A stretch of 64,000 bases of DNA, from NCBI GenBank assembly GCA_013397115.1, contig VWZW01004141.1:1922001-1986000 (forward strand). Direction: 5' to 3'. The notes below the pieces were generated by a model. The model saw nothing but the letters and a program-made list of their open reading frames with translations, did no database searches and was not told the DNA's origin. The translations under genes and the position numbers were made by a program. This document shows positions 49,906-61,600 of this stretch, piece by piece. Position 1 is the stretch's first letter. Each line of letters opens with the position of its first letter. The DNA is from Edolisoma coerulescens. Taxonomy: Eukaryota > Chordata > Aves > Passeriformes > Campephagidae.

Positions 49906-52900
49906 AAGGTATCTCTAACTAAACAGTACTTCAAACAAAAAATCGTCAATATCCCTTTTACAAGATCTTTTTTACAGAGGAACAATTTCACAAATAGCAA
50001 TGACTCTGCAATCACAGTAATTCGTAAAGATGCTGCAATCAGTATGGAAGATACTGACAATGCATGCACCGCACATTCTCTGCCTGAGATTACGTTTCTT
50101 AACGGCAGGATCACCCTTTATGTGCCCCCCCCACTAAGGCTCAAAGGGCAGAGCTCAGAGCACCTTCCCCACAGCTCAACATCCAGGCCTAGGAACAACA
50201 GGACTAGCAATACCATTACCACGAGGAATGATGACACATACAAAATTTTCTGAGCACGTCAGCACAACTGTGGTGTACCAGAAAGATTCACACCTCCCAT
50301 GATGGTTGGAACAGCTGTACAAATTAGCCATTCACTGGAGTACTGTTCTTTTGAACTTGCCTTTATGTGTGATTCCTACCTGCAGAATGTGAAGTTTAAA
50401 GCAGCTGGTGTCCTCATGATGTCGTTTTACAGAAATGTGAGGTAGCACATATAAAACTAGCCAAACAATACATAAAGATTACTGAGATTACTCAACTAAT
50501 TGACAGAAAGAAAGATATACAATGAACGACCCACTTGAGATTCCAATACAGTAATTTGGTCTCTTCATCCACCACAAACTGATAGAGCAGCTGAGTAAAG
50601 CATTTCCTTATACTTTTCACTGTCATGAACTGGATCTTCTGTCCTGATCTGGCCAGAACTACTTAGAGCAGCAGAAGCCAAACCCCATCAGTGTGCTGGC
50701 TGGCTTCCTCTCCATCACTGAAAACCTGGATAGGAACTGTGTGACCCTCTCCCCCATTAAAAAGCCCCACACAGCCATTAATTCATCTCTTGCAATTACT
50801 GGTGTCCCTGAAATAGATTAAATACCTTGCTATCCATCTTCAAAGGTACTCTTACTTGATTTCAGCTTTTCTTGTATTGACAATTGGAAAACATGGATGG
50901 ATATCTAAGTACTGCTAAAGAGATCAAGTATTATCTCCCTGATGTTAGCCATCAGGGTACTACTTGGGTCAAATAATCTCTCCATTTATTAGAAGAACAA
51001 TTCCAGATGATTCAACAGTTTTTAAAATATTAAAGGGTGTCTCTGATAGGCCTAATGATGAGATCACCACTAATTCTGAAATGACAAAAGCTCATGCAAT
51101 GGTTTTGAATAATCTGATGCTGGCAATACCAAGTAGAGATGACATTGTGCTTTTCAGATGTACAAAAAAAGGTCTTTTGGCACTTTAGAGAGACATTATG
51201 ACAAAGAGTGTTCAGTCTGGATGAGTCAGAGACATTCAAAGTGTTCCTACAACAAAATGTCAGTGAAACAGCATTTTTCAAGACTTTTGGCATGTTTACC
51301 TAATGCTAAGAAGTTAAACACGATAGATGTTCACTGAGCTCCTCCTTGTCAACACAGGCTGTAAGTGAAGATGGTCCCACTTGCCCGAGTCTACTCCCGC
51401 TCTGACGCAGCGGACACAGACACTACATCTGCTGCTCCCCCTCCCACTGCACACATGCTTCCAGTGAATCTGGGACACAATTCAGAGACACCTCCTCGGG
51501 GAACCAGCATTTTAGCAAGTCTTGTGAAAAAACAAACAACAATACGAGATCTACCCACAAACACTGAAAGGACAAAGACCTGTTGTGCAGATAAGATACT
51601 GCTCTCCTGTTTCTCTCTTTCCATCATGGGAAACTCAGTTGAACTATTTCCAGAGTAATCTGTGGTGTACTGAATTCACCTGTTTTTACCTTTCCCTGAA
51701 ATAGTACTGACAAATAAATAAAAATACTTCCTTGCAAATAAAGGAGTCAAGGAGCAGGGTTATAGTAGATACCATAGGCACCTTCCACCGATGTATGTTA
51801 TGCAGATGAAATAAAAGGCAAGAGCACTTCACAAAAAGTCCTTAAGCAAATGTCATTTCTCATTTGATCCCAAATAATTACTCCTAGCACAGACAAACTA
51901 CCTAGAGCTTCAAAAGAGCTGAATTCAACATTGGGTACAAAATGAAAAAGTCAATCACAAATCAAGATCTCCTTTTAAAAATATTTTTTAAAGGATTTTT
52001 CTGCATTTATTTTCCCTCTTTTGCCTAAGTTTCTCTTCCAATCCTCAACACCTTGCATGGTAAAAGTTTGCCCTTTAATATAGAAAAATGTAGGCAGCGA
52101 CGTTTTCATTTTGAGTGCTGCTGAAGACGTAGAGGAAGGTGACTGACTCGCTGTTTGTTTTTTTTAAATCCATCAGCAAAGTCTGTGACTGTCTCCTGCC
52201 CCAACTTTCTGCTCTGGGAGATCTAATGCCCACTCCACCACCAGCCCCCCTTCCAGCCCTATGGGCACGTGGCTCACAACCAGCCTTGGAGAGCCCTCAG
52301 AAATGAAGCCCACGCCAGCCACGGGTCAGCAGGCAGTAACACCAGCGTTTGCTGCATCCTATACTCCTTGCTCAATCTGTATGCTGACTACTCCAAATGA
52401 AGAATTTCAACAAAGTTACCAAAGAGGCACACACCTCAAAATTTGCACGCAGGTTGTCAGCAGCAGTGTTATGATAAGGTGGCCTTGTCACAGCACAGAG
52501 GTGAAGCATTTTTTTGTTTTAACATAGTGATCAATTTACTGTTAACTTCTCTAGTCTCTTCAATGTGAAGATGTGGATTTTAACTAGGTAATATGGGAAA
52601 ATAGGTCTGCTTTAGTTATGGCACCTAGAACCACTGATCACACAGATATTTTTGTTCAGAACTGCTTAAGAATGAAGTACCAGACCACAGGACTGCTCAG
52701 CTACATCATCAACTGCAAAACAAATGGGACTAATGTAACAAAAGATACTCAGGTCTACAGAAAACACAGCAACTCCACTAAGAGCTCCCAGATTTAAATA
52801 TCTACGTACAAAAATTACAAATGAAGCAATTCTCCTGGAAAATAACGTTGAAGTCTTGAGGTAGAAAACAATAATAAAGTGGTAGTCTTTTCCCCTCTAA

Positions 52901-54660
52901 AGGAAACTTTGAACAGTGTAACTAGTGAAATGACTTTCTGAAAATATGCCACTGGGATGGAAACAGGAGCCATACCTCTCTGAACTACTGCTTCAGTCTT
53001 GAGTTTAAAAGGATTTCCTCTCATTCACTCACAATAACTTGTTTTGTCTAAAGACTTTGCATATTAGTTATTATGTTAGAATATATTTCGGAGCTGCACA
53101 CTTCTTCACAGGCAACACAAATGCAAGGTGCTCAGTGATTTGGGCTGTTAGGAAATGCAGATGAATTAGGAGACAGATCCGACCACCACTTATCCTTCCA
53201 TCTGCGGGATCTGCTCTCCCACAGTGGATTCTTGCCTGCCACCTTGCTCTGAGTTCCATGACCTAAAAAACCCATCTGTGCCACTGCATGTCATTCTTGC
53301 AGGCTTTTTTCCTAAAGAAACAGGATATAAAAAGAGGCTGGCTCGATAAGGTAAAACAAAATACCCCATCTGGACAAGATGACTGCAAAAGGAAATTGCT
53401 GACTCATAGCTCTATATTAAGTGCTTCACAGATTCGCCCACCCTCAACTTCTCCACTTCCTTTTTCCCTAAAAATGCCTACTTTATTTTTCTCCCCACAT
53501 GCTAGCAAAGCCTCACTAGCATTTAGGCCAAAACACTAATGCTGTTGTCACAGAAGAGAAGACCAAAGGACAAAATACAGGAAGTAATTCAAGGTACAAT
53601 TTTTTTTTTCCAACTCATTATTTCCCAAAGGCAGGGAAAAAAGTCTGAACAAGCTCAGCCCCCAAGACTGAGCATTTTAAAGCTGCAAACTGCACATACC
53701 ACTCTCAAACACCAGCAAGAAGTAATACATAAACAATGCTTACTCACATTGTTGGTTTCCAAAAGGTCAATTAATAACAGGAGATAGAAAATAACCCTCA
53801 ATCTGTAGAATGCTTTCTTCCTTACAGTAATTACAATAAAGCATGTGTAGTGGATTGCAAGCTAAACCACTACAGCATGTATAGATGGAAGAATTAAAAC
53901 AACAAGTTCTGAAAAACTAAATTTTTCCACTATATTTTTATGATTTGTACAAGTTAGAACTTGTTTTATTTAAGAGGGACATATCAAAGTTGCTCAAACA
54001 AAATTAATTCTGATATGTTCTATGTTGTGAGTGTTTGTCCTCACAACCTTCTGAATGTGGTGGTGTACCTCCATACACACGCCTCCATGTGTGTCTCTTC
54101 TCCTGTCTACAGTTCAATGTTACAGCTAAATCTTAAATGACAAACTCAACTACACAAGCATCCCACTGGTATCACATGGGCTGAGAAATCATCTGATAAG
54201 ACACAGGGGCATCTTGAGCTAACTATAAGTTATAGCAACTATAGGTGGCTGTTCTCAGGGTGGAAGAACTACGGAACTGAAGCAGCATTGCCAAAAGGTT
54301 TTAGGTATTTTCTGCCAGCCAGATCTTCAGATTCAGAGACCTAGATTCCATCCAAGGCACAGGAAGATGCTACAAAGCTTTGTATCTACTTCTGCTATCT
54401 GTAGCTTAGCTATTTCCTCTTCCTTTCTCCTCCAAAACCCGTCTTTCCCATCTAACCTTCTCATGTTCCTCATGCCACACTTGCCCGTCCTTGCTGGTCA
54501 TCTGTCAATTCCCTGTCTAACGTTTCTCTTTTGGTAACACAAGCTGACAGATGCAGTACCCTCCTGATGCAGTATTTTCCATTTCATTAGCACCCAAAAA
54601 CCTAGTAGCACCTCAGCACATCTACCATTTGTATTAACCCCAGTAATATCCTCAAATCAC
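49906..54660. other. Non-coding stretch, no gene seen
   Basis: No repeat was recognised. Moderately GC-rich patches occur at 51370-51530 and 52190-52340. The open frames there (51365-51658 plus, 52261-52527 plus) show no domain. A T9-type run lies near 53600-53609. A pyrimidine-rich tract occupies 54400-54530. Confidence 0.45.
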
Positions 54661-54800
54661 ACTGAGATTAGCTCAGTTGGTTGGAGCATGGCGCTAAGAA
54701 CGAGGTTGTGGATCCCCGTACACGCCAGTCACTTAAGAGTTGGACATGGTGATCCTTGTGGGTCCCTTCCAACTCAGAGCATTTTGTGGTTCTGCAATCT
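54661..54800 (+). mobile_element. tRNA-Ile/CR1-tailed SINE (TguSINE1-like), plus strand
   Basis: The head 54661-54727 is tRNA-Ile-derived. A perfect A box TAGCTCAGTTGG sits at 54669-54680, followed by TTGGAGCATGGCGCTAAGAACG, in which the Ile anticodon AAT has become AAG (54696-54698). It continues to GATCCCCGTACACGCCA. Several bases are missing from the T-arm/B-box compared with the usual GGTTCGATCCC, so the internal promoter is broken. The tail from GTCACTTAAGAG through GATCCTTGTGGGTCCCTTCC to AACTCAGAGCATTTTGTGG is the CR1-X-type 3' end. Linker and tail match the copy at 40299-40436, showing one family in opposite orientations. Confidence 0.9.
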
Positions 54801-55615
54801 TTTTTCAACAGCCATAGTTCCCACAGCCTAGAAGCTTCAGCTTCCATGTCCTTTAACCATCAGTCTGTACGCTGGCCTGCTCCAGCCCACAACACTGGGA
54901 TGGCACCCAGCACAGGAGCTCCCTCCTCTCCCCTCTATACAGAAATTGCAGAGTCCAGGCTACAGGACAGCTTCTCAGTGCTCGTGCAGCTCCAGTGCTG
55001 ACCATATCCCACAGGCACAGATCAGCAATCAAGAGGAGACATCAGGCTCAGGCCCAGGCTCACACATGCCCAGAGGTGCTGGCATCTTCAGCATTTCTAA
55101 CCAGCCCTAAAAAGCTTAAGCATGCTAAAGATATAGCTATTCCCTTGACATTGCATCTCTCAGTTAATTCTCCAGGGAGCACAAAAGAGTATTATAGGTA
55201 TAATGCCAATATCAGTAACCACATATTACATATGTTTTGTATCTATACTTCTATTCTTTTTGATAGTCAAAACCATAGTAACAGATATTCATGTTCACTA
55301 TAGTTTATGTTCATTATCTATATTAAAAAAAGACCCCAGCCTCCATACCAAGATGCTCTAGAGCAAAGACAGGCCTGCTACACTGCTCAGCTAAGTTACC
55401 AATTCTTATCCACCTACTAAAAAAAAAAAAAAAGGGAGACTACTTTTTCCCTAGAAAGGGAATTAAGGAATGGTGGTAAAGACTAAAACTACAGTAAAGA
55501 AATGCTGCAAACACTGCATGTACTAGCCCCCCAAAAAGACTCCCTGCTTCCACCATCTTTTGATAAAAATTTATGTGACAAAGTGCTGAAGCTGACTCGC
55601 TCTATTTACAAATAT
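54801..55615. other. Non-coding stretch, no gene seen
   Basis: A somewhat GC-richer part (54850-55080) grades into AT-rich DNA with an A15 run at 55419-55433. Open frames at 54756-55001 and 54995-55303 (plus) start in or after the SINE tail and have no domain. Confidence 0.45.
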
Positions 55616-55667
55616 TTTAAATACTGTTACTGTTTAAATACTGTTACTGTTTTAAACACTGTTACTG
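55616..55667. repeat. 17-bp minisatellite, three copies
   Basis: The unit TTTAAATACTGTTACTG occurs exactly at 55616-55632 and 55633-55649, then as a variant with an extra T and A-to-C/T-to-C style changes (TTTTAAACACTGTTACTG) at 55650-55667. The repetition accounts for the repetitive NTVTVL residues of the open frame 55502-55729, which is therefore not a convincing gene. Confidence 0.95.
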
Positions 55668-58600
55668 TTTTGCTGAAAAGCAAGCTGGAAGTTTCCCAAC
55701 GCAAAGGTAATGTGTGTTATAAACTTTGAAAACTCACAGTGTAGTTTAACAAATGTTTATCATTACTTACGTGCTGGAAAGAAAAAATAAAACGAAGCAA
55801 AGTACAAAAGCCAAGGAGAATCTCATTTTCTCTTTTTCCAATTTGCATACCTGTGTTGGGAGAGTCTTTTGATAAAGCCAGTGGCCAACCAGCACAAGTT
55901 ATTTAATTGTGATGAGCAACGTGATGTGGTGTGATAACAACAGCTCAGAAGGCTGGGAAATAGCACTTGGTGAAAATCAATAGAAGCTGTTAAGAGCAGA
56001 ATCTTCAAAGATATCCAGACATCACGGAACTCTCTATGCAATGAACTTTCCTGAGATACAGCTTCTCTTCAGAAGGAGTAAGCCCCACTGCGCAAAGCAC
56101 AGCCCATGTAAAGTCACACAACAAACAGCTCTTCTACCCAGAAAAAAAATGCTTTAGAAAATGTAGCTTTTTACTGGAACTGACTTTTGGGTCTCCTGAC
56201 AGCTGGCATCTTTCTCCAAAGCAACGCAGCAGAACATCTGATATCTGTAAACTACTTTAGATTTCATAGTAACAGAAGAAAAACATTAGACTTGACTCTT
56301 TAAACAGTGCAATCAGGAAGCACTCTTACAGAAATTGCCACGTCAGATATCACAACTGGGTGGCAACTGGTTTGTAATCTCTGGCACGGGGCCTTCCAGT
56401 CCCAGAACCATCATCATTCAGAAAAATAACAGCTGGCACACAAAGATCGGAAATGTCAATATTGATTAAAATTACATTCCAATGTCAAAATTTTAAAGCC
56501 ATATGAAATTTTCAGACTGCTGGACCTTGGAGGGAAAAAGCAAAGCTGGCTTTCCAAAAAGGTTTCTGATCTCCTGGAAAATAAAAATTGGTAATGCTGT
56601 AAAAGCCAACATTGCAGCAAGAATGAAGTCTGCCTATTGCAGGTGTTCTCAACCTCACCACACACAGCTCCCCTCCCCCTTTTCTTACAAACCATCTGAG
56701 TGCAAATGCTCAAGAAGAACAGAGCTTACCTCAAATTCTTAACAGGGTGACACACTCCACTGGAGTTAGAAGCAGAGAAATATGGTAGAGGTAATCTTAT
56801 GACTGCCTGGCTCTTGGAAGGGCCAGGGGGCTCTGATGAATGTATTTATTGCTGTAATCTTGAGCCAAATGCCTAAGGGTGACTGCTATTTCAAATCCTC
56901 TAAAGCCTTTGAAAACAGATAATCCATTGTTTAAAGACTTTAACTAAAAAAGACCAAGGTTGCAAAGCCTCGGGCAGAAAGACCAATGAAACCCTAGACA
57001 GGAGAACACTTTGCATTAGTTTGCTGCCCACATACTGCTGTGCTTTGCACACTATACAAGAAACAGCAGCAAGTGGACCTTTATATTAAAAAAGAGCTTT
57101 TACTGAAAAAGGAAAAGAAAGGGGATTCCTCTGCCCAGTCTTATAGCTACCTGCTCCCAGATGCACTATACACCAAAGGTTTTAAGCCCTAGCAGTGATT
57201 AGTTATGCCCAATATGAGCTACATTAAATAAGCACAGAATTTTTAAAGCACTTGGCACGGCCAATGAGGTCCCTTTAATAAAAGGCCTCAAGCTGAATAC
57301 TGAATATTGTAGCACTCAAAAAAGTCAGTAGTCACGTACAGTCTCTGCAGCTAGTACATTTAAAGCATGACTATGCTGTGCTAGCAGTGTAATGGCGATG
57401 CTGAGCTCGTGCAAGAAGCTTACCAAGCCAAAAAAACGCATTGTATGACTTGCTCCCCAGGAGAGACAGCATATCTGAGCAACTGTAACAGGGGAAAAAG
57501 TATTGCACTCACTGCTCTCAAGTACCGCTTCCTAGAATTTGTCATCTCCAAACCCAATAAAAATCAACATTCCTAAGAATCTTTGTGTGACACTTTCTCA
57601 TCACTGTTTAAAATGATCTTGAGTGACAGTGATAGGACAAATAATCTTCTGCACCAGTATTACCAACTTAAAGCTAGATTCAGATCAGTATTAGTCAAAA
57701 CTCATTTCTACTTTTTTACTCGTACTCCACGCTGATATCCGCAGTCTCAGTGAAGCCAGCCTTACAAGCAGAAAAAGGGGATAAGAAGTCTCCTCACATT
57801 CACAGGATGGATTTCACTGCAGTAGCCAGCTTGTTCCCATAACTTTACATGAAAAAAAACCCTGCCCCACATTTCTTCCTGCATTTCCTTCCTTTTCCTT
57901 CAAGACAGATGGAATCAAGCTAGATAGGATTTTCTAAAAAGTATTACCTAAGGATAATTAATTTCAGGAAATTTAAATTTTAAGACTTGAGTGTTATATC
58001 CTAATGTCTGTACATACAAGGTCATTCCCACTTCATTTGGCTGAGAGCTCCCTCGTGTTATTCTGGCTATCACGAAAGTCCTGGCATTTGTGCTCACAAG
58101 CCTTGCAACCACTTCCCCAGCTCTGTCAGCAGTTTCATAGCTACACTGGAAGACACCCGTGGTAAAAGGTCATGACTGCAAATGAGGATGGAACTCCAAA
58201 CAGACCCAGGAAAAGTTACAGTATCCCAACAGAGAGCTGGTAGCAGAGACTGTGTAACACCAGGGTGAAAAGAGTTGCAAAGACAGGACAAAACAAGCAG
58301 CGCTCTCAACACTCCTTTTCAAGCTTGGTGTTATCAGTCCCATCCTGGTAGATCAAGCACGAGGTTTCTAAATCACTAACCCATAAAGAGCAAACAACAT
58401 CTGTATCTCCACCGAATGCTTTCTCCAGATAAAGCCTAACAACAGGGAAATCCAGAATCTTGCATTTGTGGTTTACACCCTACAGCTGTATGAAGACATG
58501 TTTGGCTGTATTTTTATTCTTTAAGTTGGCTCATTTTAAAAAGTACTCAGTATACTTTAAGACCAAAGTGTTTACAGACATACCCTTCAAGAACAGCCCT

Positions 58601-61600
58601 GCTTCCAGTGCAGACACTGTATACATTTCCAGTGCCTTGTCTCTCAGCAGTGCCTGTAGCTGATCTTCACCCTTGCACAGGATGCATTTCAGGAAGATAT
58701 AATTGCAGGAAGGGGAAGGGGCCTGGGCACTCCCAACAATTTCAGTCCTTAGAGATCTGTCCAGAACAGTATCATGGGACAGACTGTGCAAGAGTGCTAG
58801 GAAAAATTGTTGAGGAAAACATAGAAACATTGCTTTTGTTTGGCTGGTTTTCTCTTTGTTTGGGTTTTTTTTTTTTAACAAGATACGAGAAAAAAACAAG
58901 CCCAAGAACCATTCCACAGAAACACAACTAGTTTTCTGACATAACATGTCATGTTTTTCTGGTAAATTGCACAGGACCATAAAGATAATGCAGCACTGCT
59001 CAGCAGAGAAGCTTGGAAGCCTTGGAGTAGACAAAAAAAAAAATGAAGTGCACAACCTGTGACCCCGGGGCGGGTCTGCACCTTGATCAAAACGACTACT
59101 TCACTCTTCCCCTGGACCCATTTTCTTCAGAAACTACTACTGCTATTACCTCTTCAATCTTTCCCCTTACAAGAAATCAGCAACATAAAAATTAATCCAG
59201 TGTCAATTAGGAGTAGAAAAGAACAGGCAGCAATGAAGGACTGCAGTTACTGGCTCTCAGTCTGCGGGGCATGCAGCTTGGCTCTTTTCATGCTGCTTGT
59301 TTCCAGCATTGTTTCAGAGTTTCTCATGACCACTGTTAGTTAAGGCTAACCTAGATTTAAAAACTTTGCAGGACTGATGCAGAGAGAAGTAGCACAAGAC
59401 TCCTCTTCAGCTTACACTGTGTGAAACTGTACTTAGGTGACCATCTGGCATGTCTTTAGGTGGTCACTCCTCTCCTCCAAAGACAGCTGCCCTGGCATGC
59501 CATCAATTCATCCTATCCTCAAGACACACTGGTGTGCCAATACAAGACCAATACAATATTTGAGCCTGACTGGGTTTCTTACTACTAAGTAAGATTTTCC
59601 CTTCTGGAGAATGATAACATAGCAAAAAAGGAGGTTTGTTTTGTTCTGTTGTTTTAATTTCCACATCAGTTTCCTCATCCTCCTTGCTGAGTTCTTGTGC
59701 CAATACTGAGAAGAGTCACTATAGGACTGGATTGCTTTCCTCAGTGGTAGTATCAGTTTAAATGCAAATCAAGAGGAGTATGTTCAAAGGGCAGCTTCAC
59801 CCTGTTTTCATTCAGCAATAAGAAAATGCTAGGACTAACATAAAAATAATTATACCATAGCTCTACAACATGCAAGAGAGTTAACAACCTCAGAGAAACA
59901 TTATGTTCAACACCAACTGCAATTATGACAATCCCTGAACACCAGTTTGCTCTTAACCTGCCCACATACACAACGCAAGACCGAAAAGAACTTTCGAGCT
60001 CTGCCTGCTACCACAGGCACTGTAGCATCGCGTGTGGTTAGTGAGGAATTCGTACTTGTAAGTAATGCTGGGAAAGGCAAACATCAATATTTTGTTTGAG
60101 GCAAAGCAACTTTTCCTGTAGAAAGCTTTGTGTTTACATGCTTATGTGGACTCGGGCCATGGAAACACACCCTGTTCCATGCACAGTTACAGGATACTAA
60201 AATATAGATGCGAACACATGATAACAGCATGTTTTCATGGTAGCCCTGACTCAGGAAAGTAGGCTTATTCACATCATGCTTTGATACAAGTGACCAGACC
60301 AGAAAAAGGAACATAAAGGAAGGATATGGATGGAAGTCTCCAGACAAAACTAAATCAGAAGACAGTGACAGATCTCTGCTTATGAGGAAGATGATTATGA
60401 CTCAGCCATAAGTAAAGCACATGCATTTTGAGCTTCAGTATCACTGAGTGAATCCAGAACATTTAATTAAAAATAAAAACAATTAAATTACAAGTAATAA
60501 ATTAAATACATTCTTTGTAACCAAAATGGGGGGCAGGGGAAAGCTTGATGTTTTAGAGGTGCTCTGGACAATAGATCAGACATGGAGACTGGCAATTTAT
60601 GCCATGCTTCAATGCTGAAATGAATCTGCCTCTTCACAGCTGCTGGACTGGGCCAGGATCCCACTTTATCCCACTGAAAAAGCAGGTTCAACACTGCAAT
60701 AGCTCACATCGCTCTCCTGAAAGTGGATTCATACAGCTGATGAAACAGGGAGCTGCAGCTGTCCTCACACACAGACACTCTGTGTTGATCGATGCAATGT
60801 CTACACTAGTTTCTGTCTGCTCTTTTTAATACCTCTGCAGCCCTCAATAACTGGAAGGACAAGCAGTTTTCCAACAGTTAGGTGATGATGATTTCAGTTC
60901 TGTAGCTCTACTGCTGAGACAAAGGATGCCACTTCAAAGACATCTCTATACTTGAAACAGACCTACACAGGTGATGTCCAGAAAAGAAACACCAACAAGA
61001 CATGGGTGATGACAGATTCAAGAGGATGACATTTTAAGGGGTCAGGCAAAACACCAAACTTTTCTCCACCGAAAATTTCTGCCTTTTATTACATTGCACA
61101 AGAGCTCCCAGTCTTGCTGTGCTCCTTGTTCATCTTGGGCTGTTAAATATTAAGAGGTATTCAACTTGCTGTGAAATTACATTATTCACCTGAATCATGC
61201 AATGTGCCACTGTGTTGGGCCACTCCAAACTTGACCTCACCATTTGTTCAAAGTTAAGCTTCCAGCAGTGCAAAACCCAGACTGTGCAGGAGAGAAGCCT
61301 GTCTCTTTACAGAAAAAAATCATAGTCCAGTACCTGACATTTTGACATTCTCCCTGTTTACAGAGTCAACTACAATCTCTGCAGCTAGGTTTTGGATGGA
61401 ACAAAGACTCACCCATGATTTGGTCTGAATTCTCTGGGAGAGGCATGGCTATCCAGGACCACAGTAAGGTCCTGGTTACCACTTACAATGGAAGCCTGGC
61501 TGTTGAACAACTTAACCACAGAGGCAAGGGCAAAGACAATCGACAGTTGCAGAACAAGCCATAACAGTCAGCACTTGCAAAAGCTTTCAGAATAAAGGGT

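Noticed and set aside
54661..54727. Functional tRNA gene
   Set aside because: The T-arm is deleted, the anticodon is altered and a CR1-type tail follows directly, so it is a SINE head.
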